This document shows positions 33,721-41,031 of a stretch of 47,077 nt of DNA, in pieces. Numbering within the stretch: the stretch's first letter is position 1; the number at the start of each line of letters is the position of its first letter. This DNA is from Dehalococcoidia bacterium (GTDB lineage Bacteria; Chloroflexota; Dehalococcoidia; Bin125), in NCBI GenBank assembly GCA_022822855.1, contig JAJDYG010000007.1:1-47077 (forward strand), written 5' to 3'. The position numbers and the translations under genes were made by a program. The notes under the pieces are model-generated. The model did not search any database. It saw only the letters and a list, made by a program, of their open reading frames with translations, and was not told the origin of the DNA.

Positions 33721-34605
33721 GTGCGACTAGCACTCATCAACGGCCGACGGGTCGCCTACGAGATCGGCGGCGACCCGAACGGCCGGCCCGTCCTGATCAT
33801 CCACGGCGCCTGGGGCGGCCCATCCTCAACCCTCTGGAACGGCCCCAGGGTCCGTTGGCAAGTCGCCACCGACGGCCTCAAGCTGATCTACTACGACCGC
33901 CGCTGCGCCGGTCTCTCCCAGTACGACGCCACACCGTTCACGCTCGAGCACCTCGCCAACGACGCCGCCGATCTCCTCGACTATCTCGACATCGAACATG
34001 CAGCCGTGATCGCGACGTCGGCCGGCGGCCCCATCGGTCTGCGCCTCGCGCTCGACTATCCCGAACGGGTCGAAGCCCTGGTGCTCCTCAACACCGGAGC
34101 CTCATTGATGTCGCTCACGCCGACCGGAATCGACTCCAATGATCCCTTCGTCGCCGACCGACTCGAAACGGTTGCCAAGCGGCTGGCCCTGCTCGATCTG
34201 CTTGATAGCGAAGGCATCGAGGCAGCCGTCGCTGCATCAGAGGACGAGTGGAGGTCGCCTTCGCAGCCGCCCGAACCGGATCCGGAGCTCGCAGCGTTCA
34301 GGGAGAACCGAAGCTGCCAGCTCAAGAGCTTGAATGACAGCGAGTTGGCTCGTCTCGCGCATGGCGCATTGTTCAACATGAAGGCCCAGACAGACGAGGA
34401 CCTGACCAATGAACTTGGTCAGCTTGAGTGCCCCGTACTCATCGTCCACGGCAACGCCGATACGACGGTGCCCATCGCCTTTGGTCGTGCCTTGTTCAAG
34501 GGAATCGAGCAAGCCAAGCTATCCGTCCAAAACAGGCAAGGGCACGGTCTGATCGTCAATCCCGCTGCGCAACAGACCGTCATCAGCTGGCTGCGATCGG
34601 GCTAA
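33721..34605 (+). CDS. Alpha/beta hydrolase, intact catalytic triad
   Basis: A 294-residue hydrolase starting at GTG right after the MBL gene stop (RLALINGRRVAYEIGGDPNG). The oxyanion segment is LIIHGAWGGPSST, the nucleophile elbow ATSAGG, the acid region VHGNADTTVPI and the terminal His QGHGLIVNP. The phrase YYDRRCAGLSQYDA is common in proline iminopeptidase/haloperoxidase-like members. Unlike the protein at 28347 it keeps the Ser. Substrate unknown; coupling with the MBL hydrolase suggests the same pathway. Confidence 0.87.
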   Translation: MRLALINGRRVAYEIGGDPNGRPVLIIHGAWGGPSSTLWNGPRVRWQVATDGLKLIYYDRRCAGLSQYDATPFTLEHLANDAADLLDYLDIEHAAVIATSAGGPIGLRLALDYPERVEALVLLNTGASLMSLTPTGIDSNDPFVADRLETVAKRLALLDLLDSEGIEAAVAASEDEWRSPSQPPEPDPELAAFRENRSCQLKSLNDSELARLAHGALFNMKAQTDEDLTNELGQLECPVLIVHGNADTTVPIAFGRALFKGIEQAKLSVQNRQGHGLIVNPAAQQTVISWLRSG

Positions 34606-34614
34606 CATGACCGC
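34603..34614 (+). promoter_or_regulatory. Leaderless -10 element for the 62-residue gene
   Basis: TAACAT (34603-34608) overlaps the stop of the hydrolase gene and ends exactly 6 nt before the ATG at 34615, with no Shine-Dalgarno. It follows the same TANNNT-plus-6/7 pattern as four other starts in the window. Confidence 0.5.
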
Positions 34615-34803
34615 ATGACGACCACAGAACCGATGCCTGACGCACCCCCTGACCTCGACAAGCTCTATGCAGAGCGTGGCATCAAGCCCATGACCGGTCG
34701 AGAGTTCGCGGAGGCGCTGCGAAGCCTCTTTGAGACCGAAGAGGAAAAGCAGGAGTTCCTCGACAGCTTCGACGACTTCTGGCCGAATGAGCCGGATGGC
34801 TGA
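34615..34803 (+). CDS. Small acidic hypothetical protein (62 aa)
   Basis: This 62-residue protein has many Asp/Glu residues: a Pro-rich start (EPMPDAPPDLDKLYAERGIK) and then an amphipathic helix EFAEALRSLFETEEEKQEFL ending in FDDFWPNEPDG. No family is recognised. A leaderless-type -10 element directly upstream and a plausible composition support it as a real gene. It is 9 bp after the hydrolase and ahead of a repeat between convergent genes. Confidence 0.55.
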   Translation: MTTTEPMPDAPPDLDKLYAERGIKPMTGREFAEALRSLFETEEEKQEFLDSFDDFWPNEPDG

Positions 34804-34863
34804 TCGCCCATAGGAATGTGAACACTGAAGGTCCAACTGCAGGGACAGCGCAATTGGATTCTT

Positions 34864-34907
34864 TGCTCCCCCTCGCAGGGGGAGCTGCCGAAGGCTGAGG
34901 GGGTCCC
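34864..34907. repeat. GGGGAG-hairpin repeat, single unit
   Basis: ttgctccccctcgcaggggg continues as agctgccgaaggctgagggg. The first half is identical to the right-hand repeat at 43070-43090, the second half is a variant. It lies between convergent genes, where it could act as a two-way transcription block. Confidence 0.75.
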
Positions 34908-34925
34908 ACTGCCTTCGCTATCGCC

Positions 34926-35267
34926 TCACTCATCAATCTCGACACCCGACCAATCATAAGCAAAGACCTGTTGAACCATCTCTAGCCACCAGACGACTGG
35001 ATCATCTGCGTCGACATCAGTAAAGAAACCGTCGGAAGGAACCCGCGGCTTCCTTTGTTGTACGACGAGAGCATCAAGACGCGGTCTCCCGTGTCGGAGG
35101 CACACTTGATCACGGATGTAGCCAAGCGGATTGCCCATGTTCTGCGAACCAGAGCCAACCAAGTCTGCAAGTTCGCCATATGTGATGGTTCGCTCTTCTG
35201 AAGCGCACAGCTTCAGCTCATCAAGTACAGCTGAGGCTCGCTTGGGTCGTCTCTTGTAGCTGCTCAT
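34926..35267 (-). CDS. Small hypothetical protein with a winged-helix-like motif
   Basis: A 113-residue protein starting MSSYKRRPKRASAVLDELKL. The central part reads RTITYGELADLVG, LGYIRDQVCLRHGRPRLDAL and VVQQRKPRVPSDGFF. This T-Y-G-E-L-A ... L-G-x-I ... P-x-L-x-A-L-V-V ... G-x-G-F layout resembles the DNA-binding helical part found in alkyltransferase-like proteins and in several unnamed small bacterial proteins. Its ATG shares one base with the stop of the CoA-transferase gene (TAATG), so translation is coupled. The function is unknown; DNA binding is a guess. Confidence 0.65.
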   Translation of the reverse strand: MSSYKRRPKRASAVLDELKLCASEERTITYGELADLVGSGSQNMGNPLGYIRDQVCLRHGRPRLDALVVQQRKPRVPSDGFFTDVDADDPVVWWLEMVQQVFAYDWSGVEIDE

Positions 35268-36520
35268 TACAGCTCCGACAGCACCTCGTCCGTGTGCTCC
35301 CCGAGCAGCGGTGGCCGACGCGTGATTGCCCAGCTGCCCTTGGTCAACTGGTACGGCGCGCCGGGATAGATCACCTCCCGGCCCAGCTCCGGATGCTCCA
35401 CCTTGACCTGCATCCCTCGATCGACGAAGTGCGGATCCTCCAGCGCTTCCTCGGGGCTGTGGATGACGCCGACCTGGAAGCCGAAGTTCTGGGCCTTGGT
35501 GAAGAACTCGTAGGCGGTCAGCTTCGAGGCGAGCAGATCGAACGCCTCTCGACCGGCGCCGAAGATCGCCAGGAGCTCCTCGTTGTCGCCTCTGAACACG
35601 TCCGCCAGCGAGAAGCTCTCCAGTTCCGCTCCGACCAGTAGGAGCGCCGCCTCGGGCAACTGATCGAGCAGTCCCTCGTCCTCCAACCACTGGTAGCACA
35701 GGCCGAATTCGGCCGGACGTCGCGGCGGGATGCCGGTGTTCACGTAGCGACCATCGGCGCACATGATCTGCGAAGGCATCGACGGCGCCACGCCCGCGTG
35801 ACGCCCGGTCTGGCGCTGCACGGTCAAGTGCGAGACCAGCCAGGAGTACGAGCCCGCCTCAGTTGTCACGTTGACGGAGGCATTGATGTTGACGTTGATG
35901 TGCTGACCCACACCGGTCGCGTCGCGATGCAGCAGCGCCGTCAGGATCGACATGAACGCATAATTGGATCCGGTGTGATACGCCTGCTGACCGCCGCCGC
36001 GGACCGGCGGCAGCGAGTGATCGTCGTAGCCGTTCATCCAGGCGAACCCGCCATTGGCGGCGAGCGTCAGATCGGTCTGCGGCTCGTCGTCGCGCACCGA
36101 GCCGAATCCGAAGTTCGTGATCGTGCACCAGATCAGCCCCGGGTTGTCGGCCATGACCTGGTGGTAGTCCAGGCCAAGCCGCCCGATCGGGTCGTATGTG
36201 TTGGTGTCGAAGATGATGTCCGCCGACCCGGCCAGCTTGAGGAACGCGTCGGCGTTCGAGCGGTCGTCGAGGTCCATCACAATGCTGCGCTTCGACGTGT
36301 TGTAGTACCAGAAGAACAGCGACCGTTCGTGGTGTGGTTCGTCGTCGACGAACGGCTCGTACTGACGCGACGGATCGCCATCCGGCGGCTCGATCTTGAT
36401 CACATCGGCGCCCATGTCGGCCAGCAACTTGCCGCACCAGGCGCCGCGCTCGTCTCCGATCTCGAGCACGCGCAGGTCGTCGAGCGCCATCATCGCCAGG
36501 GGATTTGCGTTGGTGGTCAT
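35267..36520 (-). CDS. CaiB/BaiF CoA-transferase homologue lacking the catalytic Asp, partner subunit
   Basis: A 417-residue class III CoA-transferase homologue (LDDLRVLEIGDERGAWCGKL). The catalytic region reads GGGQQAYHTGSNYAFMSI: no Asp stands at or beside the expected place (Tyr181 in a simple alignment). The rest of the fold is preserved: YYNTSKRSIVMDL, LGLDYHQV, TITNFGFGS, GVGQHINVNINASVN and LLGEHTDEVL. Its start shares a base with the stop of the upstream CoA-transferase (TAATG), so equal production of both chains is likely. It probably forms a heteromer in which only the partner supplies the Asp. Confidence 0.87.
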   Translation of the reverse strand: MTTNANPLAMMALDDLRVLEIGDERGAWCGKLLADMGADVIKIEPPDGDPSRQYEPFVDDEPHHERSLFFWYYNTSKRSIVMDLDDRSNADAFLKLAGSADIIFDTNTYDPIGRLGLDYHQVMADNPGLIWCTITNFGFGSVRDDEPQTDLTLAANGGFAWMNGYDDHSLPPVRGGGQQAYHTGSNYAFMSILTALLHRDATGVGQHINVNINASVNVTTEAGSYSWLVSHLTVQRQTGRHAGVAPSMPSQIMCADGRYVNTGIPPRRPAEFGLCYQWLEDEGLLDQLPEAALLLVGAELESFSLADVFRGDNEELLAIFGAGREAFDLLASKLTAYEFFTKAQNFGFQVGVIHSPEEALEDPHFVDRGMQVKVEHPELGREVIYPGAPYQLTKGSWAITRRPPLLGEHTDEVLSEL

Positions 36521-37794
36521 TAGATCACGCCCTCTTCGTGCAGCCCGGCGATCTCGTCCTGGCTCAGGCCCAGCAACTCACCGTAGACGTAATCGTTGTC
36601 CTCGCCCAGCGTCGCCGCACCGCGAGTCATCGACCAGTCCGTCTTCGTGAAGTGCGCCGGAATCCCGTCCACGCGCACGCGGCCCATCTCCGCCTGCCGA
36701 ATCGTCGGCCAGAGCCGCGCCTCGGCCGAGTTCACGTCCTGGTCGATCCGCTGCTCCGGCGTCTGCACGGCGTTAGCCGGAACGCCCGCCTCGCGCAGAA
36801 TCTCGGCCGACTGGAACGGATCGCGGCGCATACACCACTCACCGATCTTCGAGTCCAGCTCGTCCTGAGCCGCCAATCGGCCGGACAACTGGCCGTAGTG
36901 GTCGTTCGAGGCCCAGTCGCAGCCGTCGGCGACCAGCACGTCGCGCATCGCGTGCCAGTCCTCGTCGTTGCGACAAGCGATCGCGATCCAGGCCTCGTCG
37001 AAGGAGCCGGGAATCGGCTTGGCCGCGTAGATGTTGTGCGGCGCCATTGCGGGAAACTGCGAGTGGTTGGCGTCGGGAAATCCATCGCGGCGCAGCGGGC
37101 GTCCGTTGACCGTGTAGTCGAGCAGCACCGGACCGTTCAGCGTGAGCGCAGCCTCGGTCGCAGCCACGTCGACGTATTGGCCTTCGCCGGTGCGATTGCG
37201 ATGGTGGATCGCCAGCATGATCGCCATCGCCATGAAGTAGGCGCCGGTGTGGTCCATGTAGGAGTAGCCCCAGCCGGCCGGGGGCTGGTCGGGAATCGCC
37301 GACGACATCGTCAGTCCACTGGTCGCCTGCACGATCGGTCCCCAGGTCTTGAACTTCTCGTACGGCCCCGAGTGCCCGAAGCCGCAGTTGGAGACGTAGA
37401 TGATGTCTTCCCTGATCTGCTTGAGCGCGTCGTAGTCGTAGCCCCAGGAGCGCATCACGCCGGAGGAGAAGTTCTCGGTCACGCAGTCCGAGATCGCGAC
37501 CAGGCGCTCGAACAGCTCGCGGCCCTTCTCGGTCTTGATGTTCAGCGAGATGCCCAGCTTGCCCACGTTGTGGTTGTTGAATGGCCCGCCCAGCTCGGGG
37601 CCGCGCCGGTCGTCCACGTAGGGCGGCATCCCGCGCAGAATGTCCCAGCGGCCGTGGTTGGACGGATCCTCGATCCGGATCACCTCGGCGCCGAAGGCGG
37701 CCATGAACTTGGTCGCGCCGGCGCCGGCCAGCTGACCGGTGAAATCGCAAATCCGTAGGTGCGAGAGAGCCTTGCTCTTGACGTGATGGGGCAT
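36520..37794 (-). CDS. CaiB/BaiF CoA-transferase, active-type member of a split pair
   Basis: A 424-residue class III CoA-transferase (LSHLRICDFTGQLAGAGATK). The catalytic region SYMDHTGAYFMAMAI contains Asp181 at the family position. Other landmarks are FNNHNVGKLGISLNIK, ENFSSGVM, SNCGFGHSGPYE and GEGQYVDVAATEAAL. GGAGGAG is placed 7 nt upstream of the ATG. The next gene, an Asp-less homologue, overlaps its stop by one base. In this locus the Asp-bearing chain comes first, the reverse of the order at 9258-11796 and in both fusions. Substrate unknown. Confidence 0.9.
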   Translation of the reverse strand: MPHHVKSKALSHLRICDFTGQLAGAGATKFMAAFGAEVIRIEDPSNHGRWDILRGMPPYVDDRRGPELGGPFNNHNVGKLGISLNIKTEKGRELFERLVAISDCVTENFSSGVMRSWGYDYDALKQIREDIIYVSNCGFGHSGPYEKFKTWGPIVQATSGLTMSSAIPDQPPAGWGYSYMDHTGAYFMAMAIMLAIHHRNRTGEGQYVDVAATEAALTLNGPVLLDYTVNGRPLRRDGFPDANHSQFPAMAPHNIYAAKPIPGSFDEAWIAIACRNDEDWHAMRDVLVADGCDWASNDHYGQLSGRLAAQDELDSKIGEWCMRRDPFQSAEILREAGVPANAVQTPEQRIDQDVNSAEARLWPTIRQAEMGRVRVDGIPAHFTKTDWSMTRGAATLGEDNDYVYGELLGLSQDEIAGLHEEGVI

Positions 37795-37877
37795 CGTGCT
37801 ACTCCTCCAGCGGAAGTCTATATGGCAGGTATTCTGAGGCTCACACCGACCGACTGGAAAACTTGAGGAACATCAAC

Positions 37878-38651
37878 ATGGCCAAAGTCGCGTTCATCAC
37901 CGGAGCCAGCCGAGGGATCGGCAAGCAGCTTGCCCAGGATTTCGCCATTGCCGGCTACGACATCGCCGCGGTCGCGCGGTCCACGGCAGACACGCCGACC
38001 AAGCTGCCGGGCACCGTTAACGAGACCGCCCAGCTTGTCGAGGAAGCAGGCCAGCAGTGCCTGCCGATTGGCGCGAACCTGGCCAAAGTCGAAGACCTCG
38101 ACCGCGCCGTCGCGGCGACCTACGATCGCTTCGGCCAGATCGATGTCCTAATCAACAACGCCGCGATCGCACCGCCCGGCAAGGCGTTGGAGTCAGGACG
38201 CAACCTCTGGAGCCTGGCCGTCGAGATCAATGTCAACGCGCCCTTCTACCTGACCCACGCGATCGCCCCGAAGATGGCCGATGCCGACGGCGGCGCGGTG
38301 ATCAACATCGGCTCGGGCGCGTCGGTCAGCCCCGACTTCGGCCGGGCCAGCTACACGACGACCAAGCGCGCGCTCGAGGCGATGTCCGAGTCATTGGCCA
38401 GCGACCTCAAGGGAACCGGCGTGTCTGTCAACTGCCTGCGCCTGGAACTCTCGGTCTGGAGCGAGGGCTACGCCTTCACCCTCGGCGAGCAGGCCAAGCA
38501 GATGGACTTCGAGGACCCGATCATCATGTCCGACGCCTGCCTCTGGATGGTCGCCCAGGGTCCCGAATGGACCGGCCGGATCGTCACCATCGCCGACCTG
38601 AGAAAGTATGGCGCCGTGCGCCCGACGACTCGGAAGACTTTCGACGACTAG
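37878..38651 (+). CDS. Short-chain dehydrogenase/reductase (SDR)
   Basis: A 257-residue classical SDR that oxidises an alcohol or reduces a carbonyl with NAD(P)H. Cofactor motif FITGASRGIGKQLA, structural LINNAAIAPPG, catalytic Ser in INIGSGASVS and the Tyr-Lys pair in ASYTTTKRALE. An Arg after the second strand (VARSTAD) slightly favours NADP. The ATG at 37878 has TTGAGGA 8 nt upstream; a TTG five codons earlier falls inside that site. It is divergent from the split CoA-transferase pair and its stop shares CTAG with the rmuC stop. Confidence 0.9.
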   Translation: MAKVAFITGASRGIGKQLAQDFAIAGYDIAAVARSTADTPTKLPGTVNETAQLVEEAGQQCLPIGANLAKVEDLDRAVAATYDRFGQIDVLINNAAIAPPGKALESGRNLWSLAVEINVNAPFYLTHAIAPKMADADGGAVINIGSGASVSPDFGRASYTTTKRALEAMSESLASDLKGTGVSVNCLRLELSVWSEGYAFTLGEQAKQMDFEDPIIMSDACLWMVAQGPEWTGRIVTIADLRKYGAVRPTTRKTFDD

Positions 38652-40069
38652 TCCGCCGCGTCTGCAGGATTGAGGTCACGCAGCTCTCGATGAGTCAGAT
38701 TGCGAGTGGTGACGGCAAGCTCGTCGAGCTCAGGGGCGTCTTTGCCTTCCGTGCCACCACCGAGCTCCCGCATTCGACGCGCACCGACGAGCAAGTCGCC
38801 TTGCAGAGAGCCGACCCCGGTGTCGTAGGCCTTGGCCGTGCTTGAGATTGCGCGTCCCAAGCGGGCGTAGTGCTCGGCGTGTCGTCGAACCCCGTCATAG
38901 ATCGTCTGGGCGTGCTGTTGAATCTCATTCGCCTTGTCATGAAAGCGTTCCTGTCGCAACGCCTCTGCCACTCCAGTCACCAAGGCGAGCATCGTGACCG
39001 GAGTCGCCAGCAACACGCGATGCTTTTCGAACGCCTCGGCGATCAAATCGGGACGGGCTCGGGTTGCCGCTTCGAGAATGCTGTCAGATGGAATCCACAT
39101 AACGACCACGTCGAGGGCCTGGTCGATGTTCTCCGCATACTCCACGCGAGCCAGGTCGCGAGCGGTGTTCAAGACATTCGACGCATGACTCTTGAGCAGT
39201 TCCTGCTGTTGCGCTTCGTCAGTGGCGTCAAGCGCCGATCGATAGTCGTCAAAGGGGACTTTTGAATCGATCACAATCTTTCGTCCACCCGGCATGCGCA
39301 CGACCACGTCTGCACGGCCCGACCCTTGATCGGTGTTGACCTGGGTCTGGTAATCGGTATCTGGTCGCATGCCTGCGAGCTGCAGTATGTTCTCCAGTGT
39401 TCTCTCGCCCCAATCACCGCGTAACTGACTTGAGCGCAGGATCTCTCGAAGGTCTCCAGTCTCAGAACTCAGTTGGCCGACTTGCTGCTGCGTGGCTTTG
39501 ATGAGCGCGCTGACACCTTCGTACGCGCCCTCTCGCTGTTTCTCAAGGTCGGCGATCTGCTTTCGAAGCTCCGTCAGGCTCTCGCCCACCGGCTCGACTC
39601 GCTGTTTCAACTCCTGCTCGGCCAACTCGCGCTGTCGCTTGAAGTCCTCGGCCGCCTGCTTGCGGAATTCCTCGTTGCTGGCTCGGGCGATGTCTGAGGC
39701 CAATCCCTTGAAGTGAGTGTCGAGTTCCTTGCGTCGGTTCTCGAGCTCCTGTTGGCGTGTCTGATCGGCAGAGCGGATGCCTCCAAGTTCTTCTCTGCTC
39801 TTGGCAAGTGCGCGATTCGTCTCTGCCAATTCCCCCAATGCCTCGTTACGCTCCTTTTCTAGTCTGGTCGCTTGGCGATCTCGCTCTTCGAGCGCGGTAG
39901 CAGCCTTGACTCTGGCCACCTCCATATCGTGCAACTGGTTACCGGCGTCCTCCAGTTGACGCCGAAGATCAGTAGTCTCACGTCGCAATCCCGATGCCTC
40001 CCTCCTCACAAGCCACACCACAGCGACGCCAACAGCCAACCCAACGATCAAGCCAATGACAATCTCCAT
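38648..40069 (-). CDS. rmuC: DNA recombination protein RmuC
   Basis: A 473-residue RmuC homologue, a nuclease-fold protein that limits DNA inversion and rearrangement. The N-terminus is a membrane anchor (MEIVIGLIVGLAVGVAVVWL) followed by a long coiled coil (about residues 25-200, rich in Glu/Arg/Leu). The RmuC domain follows: LRSSQLRGDWGERTLENIL, GRADVVVRMPGGRKIVIDSK (the nuclease-like D-x-K core), AYDTGVGSL near the end. GGGAGGA precedes the ATG. Its stop overlaps the convergent SDR stop by four bases. Confidence 0.92.
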   Translation of the reverse strand: MEIVIGLIVGLAVGVAVVWLVRREASGLRRETTDLRRQLEDAGNQLHDMEVARVKAATALEERDRQATRLEKERNEALGELAETNRALAKSREELGGIRSADQTRQQELENRRKELDTHFKGLASDIARASNEEFRKQAAEDFKRQRELAEQELKQRVEPVGESLTELRKQIADLEKQREGAYEGVSALIKATQQQVGQLSSETGDLREILRSSQLRGDWGERTLENILQLAGMRPDTDYQTQVNTDQGSGRADVVVRMPGGRKIVIDSKVPFDDYRSALDATDEAQQQELLKSHASNVLNTARDLARVEYAENIDQALDVVVMWIPSDSILEAATRARPDLIAEAFEKHRVLLATPVTMLALVTGVAEALRQERFHDKANEIQQHAQTIYDGVRRHAEHYARLGRAISSTAKAYDTGVGSLQGDLLVGARRMRELGGGTEGKDAPELDELAVTTRNLTHRELRDLNPADAAD

Positions 40070-40109
40070 CGAGTCCTCCCGACTGCCGCTTCCGGGCGAC
40101 CGTCTCGAT

Positions 40110-40121
40110 GCTATCTAATAG
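40110..40121. promoter_or_regulatory. Symmetric AT-rich -10 region between rmuC and the lipoprotein gene
   Basis: In an 84-bp GC-rich gap the only AT-rich site is ctatctaata followed by g. It reads TATCTA/TCTAAT on the plus strand and TATTAG/TAGATA on the minus strand, so it may serve as a -10 for both divergent genes. Both genes have strong Shine-Dalgarno sequences and therefore real leaders, unlike the coaE promoter. Confidence 0.4.
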
Positions 40122-40153
40122 ACGTAACGGCTGGACAGGGGAGGGATGCTGAC

Positions 40154-40930
40154 GTGCCACGGGTTGTCGTTCATGCGATCTGGCTGGCGATCCTCGCTGC
40201 GGCAACCAGCGCGGGGTTAGCCTGCGGGTCGGGCGACACCGTCAGCGGCGAGGTCCGATTCCACCGAGAGGTCGACCTGCCCGACGGCGCCACCGTGACG
40301 GTCACGCTGCTCGATACATCGCTGGCCGACGCCTCCGCGGTCGAGCTTGGCGCGGTAGTGATTGAAGACGCCGAGAGCCTTCCCGTCGCCTTCAGCATCG
40401 AATACGACGCCGCCGAGGTCGACAGCCGCGCCGAAATCACACTCCAGGCCAGGGTCGAAGTCGATGGGGAACTGCTCTACATCAACGACACCGTCCATCC
40501 TGTTCTCACCGGAGGCCATCCGCGCAGCAGCGATGTGCAGGTGATCTCGGTCAGTGAGTTCGATCAGTGCGTCGAGCCGCTGCCCGGTCAGATTCACTCC
40601 AGCTTCTGGGAAGGCGACCTGCCCGATGATGCGGTCATGGAGATTCGTCTCTGGGACGTCTCAGAGCCAGAGCAGCGCTTCGTCGTGGTCGAGGCCAGCT
40701 TCGACAGTCTTGGCTCGTTCCCGATTGAGTTCGAGTTGCCGCACGAGGGCGTGGAGGTCAGCCGCCACCGTCGCTACGAACTCGAGGCCGACATCTGGTT
40801 CGACGGCGAGCTGCAATTCCACATCCCCAACCCCGAGTGGCGGCGCACCATCCTGCCTTACTGCCCCGACGGCGACGATCTCTCGATCGTCAACGACGTC
40901 TTCCCGGTCTCCGAGTTCCCGGCTGAATAG
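40154..40930 (+). CDS. Lipoprotein with two YbaY/YscW-type domains
   Basis: A 258-residue secreted lipoprotein with a GTG start (PRVVVHAIWLAILAAATSAG) and the lipobox SAGLAC at residues 19-24. Two similar beta modules follow: about 30-120 (GEVRFHREVDLPDGATVTVT ... YINDTVHPVLTGG) and about 140-235 (SSFWEGDLPDDAVMEIRLWD ... HIPNPEWRRTIL). Each matches the YscW/YbaY pattern of a D-L-P-x-x-A-x-x-x-x-x-L-x-D strand pair followed by P-x-x-F-x-x-x-Y/L. The role of YbaY-type proteins outside type III secretion is unclear. GGGGAGGG stands 8 nt before the GTG. Confidence 0.78.
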   Translation: MPRVVVHAIWLAILAAATSAGLACGSGDTVSGEVRFHREVDLPDGATVTVTLLDTSLADASAVELGAVVIEDAESLPVAFSIEYDAAEVDSRAEITLQARVEVDGELLYINDTVHPVLTGGHPRSSDVQVISVSEFDQCVEPLPGQIHSSFWEGDLPDDAVMEIRLWDVSEPEQRFVVVEASFDSLGSFPIEFELPHEGVEVSRHRRYELEADIWFDGELQFHIPNPEWRRTILPYCPDGDDLSIVNDVFPVSEFPAE

Positions 40931-41031
40931 TCCGAGGTTCGCCCCTATCTGAGTGCAATAATGTTCCCGAATCCGCTCCAGAATGCGGGCGCTCAGCATG
41001 TGCCCGCTGCGAATGACCGAGGGAGAAGACG

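Noticed and set aside
38648..40069. Shared CTAG ends considered as frameshift or annotation errors
   Set aside because: Both proteins on each side end with complete family C-termini, so the overlapping stops are real.
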